NCBI RefSeq assembly: GCF_002165375.2
Contig: NZ_CP032134.1
Location: forward strand, 1,364,001-1,428,000
DNA length: 64,000 bases
Direction of reading: 5' to 3'
From: Acinetobacter chinensis
GTDB lineage: Bacteria > Pseudomonadota > Gammaproteobacteria > Pseudomonadales > Moraxellaceae
Of this stretch, positions 27,893 through 36,846 are shown piece after piece (position 1 is the first letter of the stretch; each line of letters starts with the position of its first letter). The notes below the pieces were generated by a model that worked only from the letters and a program-made list of their open reading frames with translations, searched no databases and was not told where the DNA came from. Both the position numbers and the translations under genes were made by a program.

Positions 27893-28321
27893 TCAGTGGC
27901 GATGACGACGGTGTTTTTTCCATTTACGTTCCTGAGAACGGTCATAGTCTTTATCTTTGGAAATCTTATTTCCCAGTGCTGCACCACCAGCTGCACCTAG
28001 TGCGGAACCGATATAACCACCATTGGTTCCGCCCATGCTTTTACCTACGGTATAGCCAGCTCCACCACCTAATGCACCACCAATGGCAGATTCGGTACGG
28101 TTGCGTTTGTTACTTGCAACTGCTGTACCACCTGCGCCACCTAAAGCTGCACCAACGGTTGCACCAGTAGTTCCCCCCATGTTTTTACCAACAGCAGTAC
28201 CGACTACGCTGCCTAAAGCACTTGCCGCTGCAACACGGGTTGTACTGTCTGCATGTGTGCTGACGGCCATCATGGATGATGCCGCAAGCACTGCACTGAA
28301 CAGAACTGTATTAAGTTTCAT
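27893..28321 (-). CDS. Glycine-zipper periplasmic/envelope protein with basic tail
   Basis: The ATG at 28321 (MKLNTVLFSAVLAASS) has GGAGA upstream and gives 142 residues. Upstream extension in frame would add 95 unlikely residues. After a signal peptide (about 1-23, STHADS) come glycine-zipper repeats aligned with those of the neighbouring gene: SALGSVVGTAVGKNMGG, GATVGAALGGAGGTAV, GYTVGKSMGGTNGGYIGSA. The tail is strongly basic (KWKKHRRHRH) instead of Tyr/Asn-rich. A tandem duplicate with diverged tails; each has its own terminator. Confidence 0.8.
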   Translation of the reverse strand: MKLNTVLFSAVLAASSMMAVSTHADSTTRVAAASALGSVVGTAVGKNMGGTTGATVGAALGGAGGTAVASNKRNRTESAIGGALGGGAGYTVGKSMGGTNGGYIGSALGAAGGAALGNKISKDKDYDRSQERKWKKHRRHRH

Positions 28322-28688
28322 AATGATTCTCCATGTCGCCAAAAAACTGGGACTGTTATATATCAGTTTCGTTGAGGCAAATGTAACAAAAATGTTGCGG
28401 CTAAATATGGAGAGATTTCTGCTTAATTTATTGTTTATGTGTCTGCTTTGTACGGTATTTAATAATACTGTGTACAAAAGAGCTGCTTTGGCTAAAGCAT
28501 GAACTGAATTGTGAAGAGAAAGTGGGGAAAGCAGAATTTTAAAAGTGGGTAAGACAGGGCGTCTGTAGCGTATGGCTCCGTGGCTGATGAAGAATAATGA
28601 TGTCAATTAAATGCTTAAAACGGTAAACTACAGGCAATTTTTTGAGTCAGTCCCGTTGGCTGACCATGTATTAGAGATATTTTGTAAA

Positions 28689-29777
28689 ATGAAAGAATCG
28701 TTACGTTTACGATTGGATCAACTTTCTGACCGTCACGAAGAATTAAATGCACTTCTGGCTGATGTTGAAGTCATTTCTGATAATAAGCGTTTCCGTCAGT
28801 TGTCACGTGAGCATAGCGACCTGTCCGAAATTACAGAAGTATGGACAAAGTACAGACAGGCTGAAGAAGACATTGAAACTGCTGAAGCCATGTTGACAGA
28901 TCCTGACTTTAAGGAAATGGCTCAGGAAGAAATCAAGGACAATAAAGCACTGATTGAGCAGCTTGAAGAACGTCTGAACATTCTCATGATTCCTAAAGAT
29001 CCGAATGATGGAAATTCGGCTTATCTGGAAATCCGTGCAGGAACAGGTGGTGACGAAGCCGCGATTTTCTCAGGTGATCTGTTCCGTATGTACAGCAAAT
29101 ACGCAGAGACACAGGGCTGGCGTGTAGAAATCCTTTCTGAAAATGAAGGGGAACATGGCGGTTATAAGGAAATTATCTGTCTGGTCAGTGGTGAAGCTGT
29201 TTATGGACGCCTGAAATTTGAAAGTGGTGCGCATCGTGTACAGCGTGTGCCAGCAACTGAGTCACAGGGGCGGGTACATACTTCTGCCTGTACAGTGGCA
29301 ATTCTTCCTGAAATAGATGTAGACACCACAGTGGATATCAACCCTGCAGATTTACGCATTGATACTTACCGTGCATCAGGTGCTGGTGGTCAGCACATTA
29401 ACAAAACTGATTCGGCTGTACGTATTACCCACTTACCGACAGGAACAGTGGTGGAATGTCAGGATGAACGCTCGCAGCACAAAAACAAAGCCAAAGCGAT
29501 GGCTTTACTGGTTTCAAGACTGGAAAATGCCAAACGTGCAGCAGCTGATGCAGCCACTTCTGAAATGCGCCGTGATCTGGTGGGTTCAGGCGACCGTTCT
29601 GAACGTATCCGTACCTATAACTACCCGCAGGGGCGTATGACAGATCACCGTATCAATCTGACTTTATATAAACTGGATGCGGTGATGGAAGGTGATCTGA
29701 CGGAACTGCTGGACAGTCTGCAACGTGAATATCAGGCAGATCAGCTGGCGATGCTTGCTCAGCAGAATGGTGGCTGA
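28689..29777 (+). CDS. prfA: Peptide chain release factor 1
   Basis: RF1 reads UAA and UAG and releases the finished peptide. The ATG at 28689 (MKESLRLRLDQL) gives 362 residues, the normal RF1 length. An upstream in-frame ATG at 28611 adds 26 residues not seen in RF1. The codon-recognition motif PAT (RVPATESQG) and the catalytic GGQ (RASGAGGQHINKTDSAVR) are present. It overlaps prmC by one base (TGATG). The 367 bp upstream to the divergent glycine-zipper gene hold no other gene. Confidence 0.96.
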   Translation: MKESLRLRLDQLSDRHEELNALLADVEVISDNKRFRQLSREHSDLSEITEVWTKYRQAEEDIETAEAMLTDPDFKEMAQEEIKDNKALIEQLEERLNILMIPKDPNDGNSAYLEIRAGTGGDEAAIFSGDLFRMYSKYAETQGWRVEILSENEGEHGGYKEIICLVSGEAVYGRLKFESGAHRVQRVPATESQGRVHTSACTVAILPEIDVDTTVDINPADLRIDTYRASGAGGQHINKTDSAVRITHLPTGTVVECQDERSQHKNKAKAMALLVSRLENAKRAAADAATSEMRRDLVGSGDRSERIRTYNYPQGRMTDHRINLTLYKLDAVMEGDLTELLDSLQREYQADQLAMLAQQNGG

Positions 29778-30634
29778 TGAATATTGCACAGGCGCTTTGT
29801 ATACGCGGTGAAGCTGACAGCTATGAACGCCAGGAAACCAACTGGTTACTCGAACACCTTTTAAAACTGAGTGCGCTGGAACTGCGTTTTCAGAGTGAAA
29901 AAGAGCTGTCAGTCGAACAGGAACAGGCTTTTCTGGCAGGACTGGCACAGCTTGAAAAAGGTGAACCGCTTGCTTATGTAACCGGCTCACAGCCTTTCTG
30001 GACGCTTGATCTGAAAGTGACCCGTGATACACTGGTGCCAAGACCGGATACTGAAGTACTGGTGGAACAGTGTCTGAATCTTGAATTGCCGGAACAGGCA
30101 TCTGTAATAGATCTGGGGACTGGAACAGGTGCCATTGCATTGTCTCTGAGCAGTGAAAGACCATTGTGGCAGGTGACAGCAACCGATATATATTTGCCGA
30201 CTTTGCAGGTTGCTCAGGAAAATGCAGCAAAATATGAACTGTCCAGAGTGAAATTTGCTTGTGGTGCCTGGTTCAGTGCGCTTCAGCAGGATTTTGCAGA
30301 TCAGCGCTTTGACCTGATTGTATCCAATCCGCCATATATAGATGCAGATGATGAACATATGCCTGCACTTGTATCTGAGCCTGAGCGTGCTTTAGTCGCT
30401 GCGGGTAAAGGACTGTCTGATATTGAAATTATTATTTATCAGGGACGGGACTGGCTGAATCCAAATGGATGGATCGCACTTGAGCATGGTTATGATCAGG
30501 GACAGGCAGTCCGTGATATTTTTCTGAATGCAGGTTTCTGTGAAATTCAGACCATTCAGGACTATGGCGGCAATGACCGTGTCACACTGGCTCAGTGGAT
30601 GGATGTTGCTCTGGAACAGGGTGAAAACTGGTAA
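29777..30634 (+). CDS. prmC: Release factor glutamine methyltransferase PrmC (HemK)
   Basis: PrmC methylates the glutamine of the GGQ motif in RF1 and RF2; its substrate gene lies just upstream. 285 residues. The SAM-binding motif is VIDLGTGTGAIALSL near 110-124. The substrate-glutamine motif is N184-P-P-Y187. The N-terminal helical domain (1-80) ends QPFWTLDL, as usual. The ATG shares one base with the prfA stop. Confidence 0.96.
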   Translation: MNIAQALCIRGEADSYERQETNWLLEHLLKLSALELRFQSEKELSVEQEQAFLAGLAQLEKGEPLAYVTGSQPFWTLDLKVTRDTLVPRPDTEVLVEQCLNLELPEQASVIDLGTGTGAIALSLSSERPLWQVTATDIYLPTLQVAQENAAKYELSRVKFACGAWFSALQQDFADQRFDLIVSNPPYIDADDEHMPALVSEPERALVAAGKGLSDIEIIIYQGRDWLNPNGWIALEHGYDQGQAVRDIFLNAGFCEIQTIQDYGGNDRVTLAQWMDVALEQGENW

Positions 30635-30643
30635 TCCAGATGT

Positions 30644-30677
30644 AAAAAAAGCGATCATGTCATGATCGCTTTTTTTG
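30644..30677 (+). terminator. Terminator of prfA-prmC
   Basis: AAAAAAGCGATCATG pairs with CATGATCGCTTTTTT, almost no loop, with T tract. Also serves the convergent gene at 30682. Confidence 0.9.
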
Positions 30678-30681
30678 TGAA

Positions 30682-31035
30682 TTAAACTGGATAATCTTCC
30701 AGTAAATCTGAGACTTCCAGCTGGTGGAGAACATCTGTTTCCAGTGCCAGGCAAAGTGTAATGATACGGGTTGTATCTTCAAGATACATCTCATCTTTCA
30801 GTGAAGTGGCAGACAGTAAAGTCTGAACACGTTCTGGGTTGATATCCAGTGCATCTGCAATACTGACAGCATCCTGCTGGTTGAAAAAATGGGACACGGC
30901 CTTGTGTAGATCTGCATCTTCAGCATTGTTGATGCTTTGAGTCAACAGTTCAGTAAACTGTTCGGGCTGGGTTGAAACAGAACTGGAAAAATGTTGTACC
31001 AGACGGGGTCCGAATACATCAATCATCTTAAGCAT
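30682..31035 (-). CDS. Small hypothetical protein
   Basis: I recognise no family. The preferred start at 31035 (MLKMIDVFGPRLV) has AGG upstream at suitable distance and gives 117 residues; a longer frame starts at 31086. The protein is acidic and helical, with no signal peptide or membrane segment. The stretch AVSIADALDINPERVQTLLSA could form a helix-turn-helix-like pair, but this is weak. Monocistronic, convergent with prmC. Confidence 0.6.
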   Translation of the reverse strand: MLKMIDVFGPRLVQHFSSSVSTQPEQFTELLTQSINNAEDADLHKAVSHFFNQQDAVSIADALDINPERVQTLLSATSLKDEMYLEDTTRIITLCLALETDVLHQLEVSDLLEDYPV

Positions 31036-31247
31036 GTCATTACCTATAAGGTGATTCAGGAGAGGGTGCTGTAACTGCAGGAGCAAAAATGCTCATAAAT
31101 TGATTGAAAAGTAACCTTTTTTATAATGAATGGCAAATGGATTCAGATGTAATGCAGGCGCAGCATCAGTCATGATTTGTAAAATATCTTATTATTGTGA
31201 TTTAAATCATGGAGCTATGACATAAATGTCTAAAATGACTGAGTCGT

Positions 31248-32267
31248 TCAGCTTTCACTCTTGTTCCGATAAATGCCAGGGCTGACCCCCGTCCATTTTT
31301 TAAAAGCGCGATGGAAAGCACTTGGGTCCTGAAAATTCAGCTCATCACTGATTTCCTGCAGTGACTGATCTGTTCGGGTCAGCAGTTCAATGGCTGTATC
31401 TCTGCGGATTTCATTTTTAAGCTGCTGATAACTGCTGCCTTCATTTTTCAGGCGACGCTGTATGGTTGCTTCAGAAATGTTCAGATACTGTGGCAGTTCA
31501 CTCAGTTCATGCCATTCGGAAGGATGGCGGTTGATCAGATGTTTACGGATGATGGAGCTGAGTGCGAAAGGATTTTTGAAACGGACAAGCAGATTGTGAG
31601 GTGTCTGACGAATAAACTGACGCCATGAGCTTTCATCCTGTTTAATGGTAGTTTTTAACCATGTGGCATCAAACTGAATGTAATTACGCTCAGACAGATA
31701 ACTGATTTTCTCACAGAAGCGTACTTTATAGTCGGTATCATCTGCTGGAGGTGCGCATTTCAGTTCAATGTGGTTAATCGGCACACGCTGACCGGTCAGC
31801 CAGCACATCAGACCATGAATCAGCATCAGGTATGTGGCATAGCAGAACATGCCTTTGGGTTGTTGATCATGTATGACGATATAACTGTAGTTTTCTTCAG
31901 AAAAAAGATTGCTCTGAAAATCGTCCAGCACAACATTCATGAACTGTAAAATCTGAATTAAAGCGGTTTCCATGTTTTCTGCATGCATCACCATTCTGGA
32001 TAACAGCTTGTAGCTGCCCCGGCGCATGGCATGTGTATCCATACCAAAAAATTCATCATTCATACTGTTGGCGATTTCAATCCACAGCTGCGCATAGGCT
32101 TCAACTGAAACACGGGCAAGGGGAGAATGCAGGATTTCTTCTGCAATACCTGCTTTGTGCAGAATATCCGTAATACTGAAGCCTTTGAGCTGTGCAGGTT
32201 TCAGGGCTTCATGCACCAGCGCAATGGAAATGGTTCCTTTACTGTATTGCAGCAGTTGATTATTCAC
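31248..32267 (-). CDS. AraC-family transcriptional regulator
   Basis: 339 residues. The N-terminal part (about 20-210) resembles the arabinose_bd-type ligand domain of ArgR/OruR-like regulators. The C-terminal AraC DNA-binding domain (about 240-335) includes LPQYLNISEATIQRRLKNEG and the signature segment LQEISDELNFQDPSAFHRAFKKWTGVSPG split at residues 300-330. It is divergent from the SDR gene across 145 bp, so it probably controls that acyl-CoA set. Its ligand is unknown. Confidence 0.9.
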   Translation of the reverse strand: MNNQLLQYSKGTISIALVHEALKPAQLKGFSITDILHKAGIAEEILHSPLARVSVEAYAQLWIEIANSMNDEFFGMDTHAMRRGSYKLLSRMVMHAENMETALIQILQFMNVVLDDFQSNLFSEENYSYIVIHDQQPKGMFCYATYLMLIHGLMCWLTGQRVPINHIELKCAPPADDTDYKVRFCEKISYLSERNYIQFDATWLKTTIKQDESSWRQFIRQTPHNLLVRFKNPFALSSIIRKHLINRHPSEWHELSELPQYLNISEATIQRRLKNEGSSYQQLKNEIRRDTAIELLTRTDQSLQEISDELNFQDPSAFHRAFKKWTGVSPGIYRNKSES

Positions 32268-32302
32268 ATCTTAATCCATTAATTTGTGGAAGACGGTCAT
32301 TG

Positions 32303-32335
32303 TCCAAATACATCATTAAAAATGCAATATTTGGA
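32303..32335. promoter_or_regulatory. Inverted repeat between araC-type gene and SDR gene
   Basis: TCCAAATA (32303-32310) and TATTTGGA (32328-32335), 17 bp apart; CATT and AATG add an inner pair. A candidate operator for the divergent regulator. Confidence 0.4.
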
Positions 32336-32411
32336 AATTGTACTTGAGCAGGACTGCAATTACTCTGCATCTTAAGTCGGATGTCCTATATATAACGAAC
32401 AGGAAAATAAA

Positions 32412-33182
32412 ATGAATATTAAAGGAAAAGTTATCGTTGTCACTGGTGGAGCTTCGGGTCTCGGTGCTGCTACCGCCACGCATTTTGTGGGGCAGGGCGC
32501 GAAAGTCATTATGGTGGATATGAACCAGCAGATGGGTGAAGAACTTCAGAAAATACTGGGGGAGCATTCTGAATTTGTTCAGCTGGATGTGACTGATGAA
32601 GCAGCTGTACAGGCATTTTTTGAACAGGTTGAAGCAAAATACGGTCAGCTGAATGGGTTGGTGAACTGTGCAGGTATCGGTCCTTCAGCAAAAGTGCTGG
32701 GTAAGGATGGTATTCATGAACTGGCGCTGTTTCAGAAAGTTTTAAATATTAATGTGACCGGTACATTTAATATGCTGCGCTTTGCATCCAGTGTGATTGC
32801 AAAATATGAGCTGAAAGCAGGCGAAGAAGAACGTGGGGTTATTGTCAATACTGCTTCTGTGGCTGCATTTGATGGTCAGATCGGACAGACTGCTTATTCT
32901 GCCTCTAAAGGTGCAGTGGTGGCGATGACCTTACCTCTGGCACGGGAACTTGCACGTGAAAAAATCCGTGTGATGACTGTTGCGCCAGGCATTATGGAAA
33001 CGCCTATGCTTAAAGCACTGCCTGAAAAAGTTCAGGATGCACTGGGAGCGATGGTACCGTTTCCTCCACGCCTTGCAAAACCTGAAGAATTTGCGCATCT
33101 GGTGGGGCATATTTTTGAAAATGCGTATTTAAATGGTGAAACCATCCGTCTGGATGGCGCAATCCGTATGCAGCCAAAATAA
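32412..33182 (+). CDS. SDR-family dehydrogenase, probable 3-hydroxyacyl-CoA dehydrogenase
   Basis: 256 residues. A cofactor motif TGGASGLGAA (11-20) and D36 of VDMN suggest NAD(H). NNAG is replaced by VNCAG. The catalytic Ser lies in VNTASVAAFDG and the Tyr-Lys in AYSASKG. The sequence resembles type-II 3-hydroxyacyl-CoA dehydrogenases (HSD17B10-like). AGGA lies seven bases before the ATG. Next to an acyl-CoA dehydrogenase, it fits beta-oxidation of a fatty or branched acyl-CoA. Confidence 0.88.
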   Translation: MNIKGKVIVVTGGASGLGAATATHFVGQGAKVIMVDMNQQMGEELQKILGEHSEFVQLDVTDEAAVQAFFEQVEAKYGQLNGLVNCAGIGPSAKVLGKDGIHELALFQKVLNINVTGTFNMLRFASSVIAKYELKAGEEERGVIVNTASVAAFDGQIGQTAYSASKGAVVAMTLPLARELAREKIRVMTVAPGIMETPMLKALPEKVQDALGAMVPFPPRLAKPEEFAHLVGHIFENAYLNGETIRLDGAIRMQPK

Positions 33183-33318
33183 TCAGGCTGTCTGATCAGA
33201 CTTTTATTCCACAAATATACAGTTTTAACTTCTTTCAGAGCCTGTAAACAGGTTCTGAGGGGAAGTCATATCATTCAGTCAACCTGACATCCTGCAACTG
33301 AATAAAAAAGGAACTTTT

Positions 33319-34455
33319 ATGATTTTAAATGAAGAACAGAAAATGGTTCAGGACATGCTGCGGAATTATTCGCAAAGCAGGCTTAAGCCTACAGCTTCTG
33401 AGCGTGATAAAACTTCACGCTTCCCTGCCCAGGAACTCAAAGAGCTTGGCGAACTGGGAGCACTGGGCATGACCGTTGCTGCGGAATGGGGCGGTGCAGG
33501 ACTGGATTATGTGTCACTTGTGGCAGCTATAGAGGAAATTGCTGCGGGCGATGGAGCCATTTCCACCATTGTCAGTGTTCAGAATTCTCTGCCATGTGGA
33601 ATTATTCAGAAATATGGATCGGAACAGCAAAAACAGAAATATCTGGGCCTGCTGGCAACGGGAGAATGGCTGGGCTGTTTCTGTCTGACTGAGCCGCAGG
33701 CAGGATCTGATGCAGGCGCACTTCTGTGCCGTGCAGAAAAAGATGGTAATGAATGGGTACTGAACGGAACCAAGCAGTTCATTACATCAGGACAGAATGC
33801 ACAGCTTGCAATTGTATTTGCAGTGACGGACAGATCGGCTGGGAAAAAAGGAATTTCCTGTTTTCTTGTACCAACAGACACAGAAGGCTATGTGGTTTCA
33901 CGTATTGAGGACAAAATGGGTCAGCACTGTTCTGATACTGCGACCATCGTTTTTGATCAGTGCAGAATACCCGTAGAAAACCTGCTAGGAACAGAGGGTG
34001 CAGGATATAAAATTGCACTGGCAAATCTGGAGTCCGGCAGAATAGGTATTGCAACGCAGTGCGTAGGCATGGCTAGGGCCGCACTCGATGCCGCCGTGGA
34101 ATATGCCAGAGAAAGAAAGGCTTTTGGTGTTGAACTGGTACAGCATCAGGCTGTTGCATTCCGCCTTGCAGATATGGCGACTCAGATTGAGGCTGCCCGA
34201 CAGCTGATTTACCATGCTGCTGAACTGAAAGACGCAGGATTGCCATGTCTGAAAGAAGCCTCCATGGCAAAACTGTTTGCCTCTGAAATTGCAGAAAAAG
34301 TCTGTTCAGATGCCATTCAGATTCATGGTGGTTATGGTTATGTATCCGACTTTCCTGTGGAGCGTATTTACAGGGATGTGCGGGTCAGTCAGATTTATGA
34401 GGGCGCATCTGATATTCAGCGTCTGGTGATTGCCCGTGAAGTCATTCATGGATAA
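33319..34455 (+). CDS. Acyl-CoA dehydrogenase
   Basis: 378 residues, FAD-dependent. Family signatures include CFCLTEPQAGSDAGALLCRA (FAD/acyl contacts, near 130) and DAIQIHGGYGYVSDFPVERIYRDVRVSQIYEGASDIQRLVI split across 330-375. The catalytic Glu is probably that of YEGASD. It lies 136 bp after the SDR gene in the same direction, with a strong terminator about 90 bp downstream. Substrate chain length cannot be told. Confidence 0.93.
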   Translation: MILNEEQKMVQDMLRNYSQSRLKPTASERDKTSRFPAQELKELGELGALGMTVAAEWGGAGLDYVSLVAAIEEIAAGDGAISTIVSVQNSLPCGIIQKYGSEQQKQKYLGLLATGEWLGCFCLTEPQAGSDAGALLCRAEKDGNEWVLNGTKQFITSGQNAQLAIVFAVTDRSAGKKGISCFLVPTDTEGYVVSRIEDKMGQHCSDTATIVFDQCRIPVENLLGTEGAGYKIALANLESGRIGIATQCVGMARAALDAAVEYARERKAFGVELVQHQAVAFRLADMATQIEAARQLIYHAAELKDAGLPCLKEASMAKLFASEIAEKVCSDAIQIHGGYGYVSDFPVERIYRDVRVSQIYEGASDIQRLVIAREVIHG

Positions 34456-34547
34456 ATCGGACTGATTTTCCATAGATCATGCTCTAAGACAGCTATGTGT
34501 ATCAGTTAAGCTGACAACTGGCAGTTTCTTTTATTTCTGAAAAATAC

Positions 34548-34595
34548 AAATGGTACTGCACAGGGAAATCATCTTGTGCAGTACCATTTTTTTTT
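34548..34595 (+). terminator. Strong terminator after the acyl-CoA dehydrogenase gene
   Basis: AAATGGTACTGCACA (34548-34562) with TGTGCAGTACCATTT (34575-34589), a perfect 15-bp stem, T tract. It separates the acyl-CoA ligase gene as its own unit. Confidence 0.93.
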
Positions 34596-35055
34596 GAAAA
34601 GTCGAAAATTATAAAACGACACAGGAAATAAAAATTGCAGACGGTATTTTGCCTGAACGGTTATACACGAAACTTCAACATATTAAAAAACCAGCTCGGG
34701 TTAAATGGTGTCTGTCTGATCATGTCCCGAATATAACTGATCCCTAAGGCGTGAATGGCAAGTAGTCAGCCAAAAAGATTGAATCTAGTGGTTCTAGGCA
34801 TGATTTTATTTTTCAAACAAACTAAAAGTAATAAACATACTATGGGTAAGTATGGTGTTTAAAAAGGCTGATGGATTTATACCCAAAAAAAGCAGTACAG
34901 CTGAGGTTTTTGGAAATTGTCGATCGCAGATATTCATGGTTATCTAAAGCAACAGAAAAATGAACATTGCATACAGTGAATGTTCCGGAACAACAACAAA
35001 GTGAAAAATGGACAGACAGAACAGTGACGTTTTGTACAAGGGATAGGAGTTCATC
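34596..35055. other. 460-bp gap with a possible gene remnant
   Basis: A 47-codon open stretch without a start (about 34600-34740, plus), including DGILPERLYTKLQ and KWCLSDHVPNITDP, reads like protein but matches nothing I know. The rest (34741-35044) is AT-rich promoter-like DNA for the acyl-CoA ligase. Confidence 0.3.
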
Positions 35056-36711
35056 GTGATGAAGACACTGGAACAGGCACACCAGGATTTTAATCTTGAG
35101 CAGTTGATTGAAGAACAGTTAAGCGGTTCACCTCAGGCAATCAATGCCTATGTGGAATGTTGCGGACGTTATACAGGGCAGGACAGAACAGCACTGATCT
35201 GGGAAGGAAAAAACGGAGAGTTTCAGCAGTGGAGTTTTGATCAGCTTGCTGCGGCATCCGCTCAGATGGCTCATTATTTACAGTCCATAGGCATCAAAAA
35301 GGGTGACTGCATTGCAGGTTTACTGCCAAGAACTCCTGAGCTGCTGATTACGATTCTGGCAACATGGCGAATCGGTGCGGTTTATCAGCCACTGTTTACA
35401 GCATTTGAATCCAAAGCGATTGAGCACCGTGTGCAGACAGCGGCTACGCAACTGATCGTGACCTGTGAAGAACAGAGACCGAAACTGAACAGTATTGCTG
35501 TTCCTCATATATTGACGGTTCATTCAGCGCAGAATGCTGAAAAAAAGGATAATGACTTCTGGACTGAACTGGAAAAATATCAGACGGAATTTGAACCTGT
35601 CATGCTGACTTTTGAAGATGATTTCCTGATGATGTTTACTTCAGGAACCACAGGTCTTGCAAAATCGGTACAGGTTCCTTTAAAGGCGATACTGGCATTT
35701 AAGGAATATATGCGTCACGCTGTGGATCTGCGTGACAATGATTCATTCTGGAATCTTGCTGATCCAGGCTGGGCTTATGGTCTATATTACGGAATCACAG
35801 GACCACTTGGACTTGGGCACAGCATTATCATGAATGAATGCGCCTTCAGTGTGGACAATGCAGTACATCTGATTAAAAAATATAAGGTCAGTAATCTGAC
35901 AGGTTCTCCGACAGCATTCCGTATGTTTTTTGGCTTTAAAGAAAAGTTTGATGAATCCATTAAAGAACATTTACGTGCGGTCAGCAGTGCAGGTGAACCA
36001 TTAACCCCTGAAGTGATTCACTGGTTCAATCATGATCTGAATGTCAATATTTTTGATCAGTATGGACAGACTGAACTTGGTATGGTGATTGGTAATCATC
36101 ATGCACTTGAGCATCCGATTAAAGTCGGTTCGGCTGGGTTTGCAAATCCAGGTCACCGTTTTGCTGTTCTGGATCAGAATCATCAGGAACTGGAAAAGGG
36201 TGGAATTGGAACACTGGCGATTGATTTTTCAGAATCACCGCTGACCTGGTTTAAAGGTTATGGTGGTGGTAACCGTAAGTCATTTGCTGGAAAGTATTAT
36301 CTGACAGGGGATACAGTCAGATTAAATGAACATGGAGGTGTGGATTTTGTAGGGCGTGCTGACGATGTCATTACAACATCCGGATATCGGATCGGACCAT
36401 TTGATGTGGAAAGTACTTTGCTTGAATGTGAAGAAGTACTTGAGTCTGCGGTTATCGGGAAACCGGATGCTGAACGCACAGAACTGGTGAAAGCCTTTGT
36501 GGTACTCAAGCCACAGTATCAGCCATCTGCCTCTGAAGCCTTAATGCAGAAACTCCAGGACTATGTGCGTTCACGTCTTTCAAAGCATGCCTATCCAAGA
36601 GAGATCGAATTTGTTGAGAGTCTGCCAAAAACCTCAAGCGGTAAAATTCAGCGTAATCTTCTGAAACAGCAGGAGATCGCCAAAGCACAGGAAACTGAAA
36701 AAGTAAACTGA
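35056..36711 (+). CDS. AMP-binding acyl-CoA synthetase
   Basis: 551 residues of the ANL superfamily. The ATP-binding motif MFTSGTTGLAKSVQVP is near 190; A8-type YYLTGDTVRLNEHGGVDFVGR near 420; hinge DDVITTSGYRIGPFDVE; and the C-terminal lysine motif KTSSGKIQR near 530. The general type is medium-chain or acetyl-CoA-synthetase-like. AGGAG lies six bases before the GTG at 35056 and nine before the ATG at 35059; either may start. With the SDR and dehydrogenase upstream it likely activates the acid fed into the same route. Confidence 0.9.
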   Translation: MMKTLEQAHQDFNLEQLIEEQLSGSPQAINAYVECCGRYTGQDRTALIWEGKNGEFQQWSFDQLAAASAQMAHYLQSIGIKKGDCIAGLLPRTPELLITILATWRIGAVYQPLFTAFESKAIEHRVQTAATQLIVTCEEQRPKLNSIAVPHILTVHSAQNAEKKDNDFWTELEKYQTEFEPVMLTFEDDFLMMFTSGTTGLAKSVQVPLKAILAFKEYMRHAVDLRDNDSFWNLADPGWAYGLYYGITGPLGLGHSIIMNECAFSVDNAVHLIKKYKVSNLTGSPTAFRMFFGFKEKFDESIKEHLRAVSSAGEPLTPEVIHWFNHDLNVNIFDQYGQTELGMVIGNHHALEHPIKVGSAGFANPGHRFAVLDQNHQELEKGGIGTLAIDFSESPLTWFKGYGGGNRKSFAGKYYLTGDTVRLNEHGGVDFVGRADDVITTSGYRIGPFDVESTLLECEEVLESAVIGKPDAERTELVKAFVVLKPQYQPSASEALMQKLQDYVRSRLSKHAYPREIEFVESLPKTSSGKIQRNLLKQQEIAKAQETEKVN

Positions 36712-36745
36712 ACTGTTTCTGATAGATTTAAACGTTTATGCTCTT

Positions 36746-36770
36746 GCACCCGAAAGGGTGCTTTTTTTTT
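36746..36770 (+). terminator. Terminator of the acyl-CoA synthetase gene
   Basis: GCACCC-GAAA-GGGTGC followed by nine T residues, 35 bp past the stop. Confidence 0.93.
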
Positions 36771-36846
36771 GCATTTTTAATACTGAATATCGAGCCTGAG
36801 CTTGGTTGTCTGAGCAGAAGTTGTGAGCTGTTGTTGTCATTACATT

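Noticed and set aside
26587..28606. Several ORFs opposite the LLM and glycine-zipper genes
   Set aside because: Antisense shadows, rich in repeated residues caused by the repetitive glycine and Tyr/Arg codons.
28611..28688. 26-residue extension of RF1
   Set aside because: RF1 begins at the 28689 ATG by length and sequence.
34855..34953. 32-codon plus ORF (ATGGTGTTTAAAAAGGC...) before the acyl-CoA ligase
   Set aside because: No ribosome binding site and no protein signature; lies in promoter-like AT-rich DNA.
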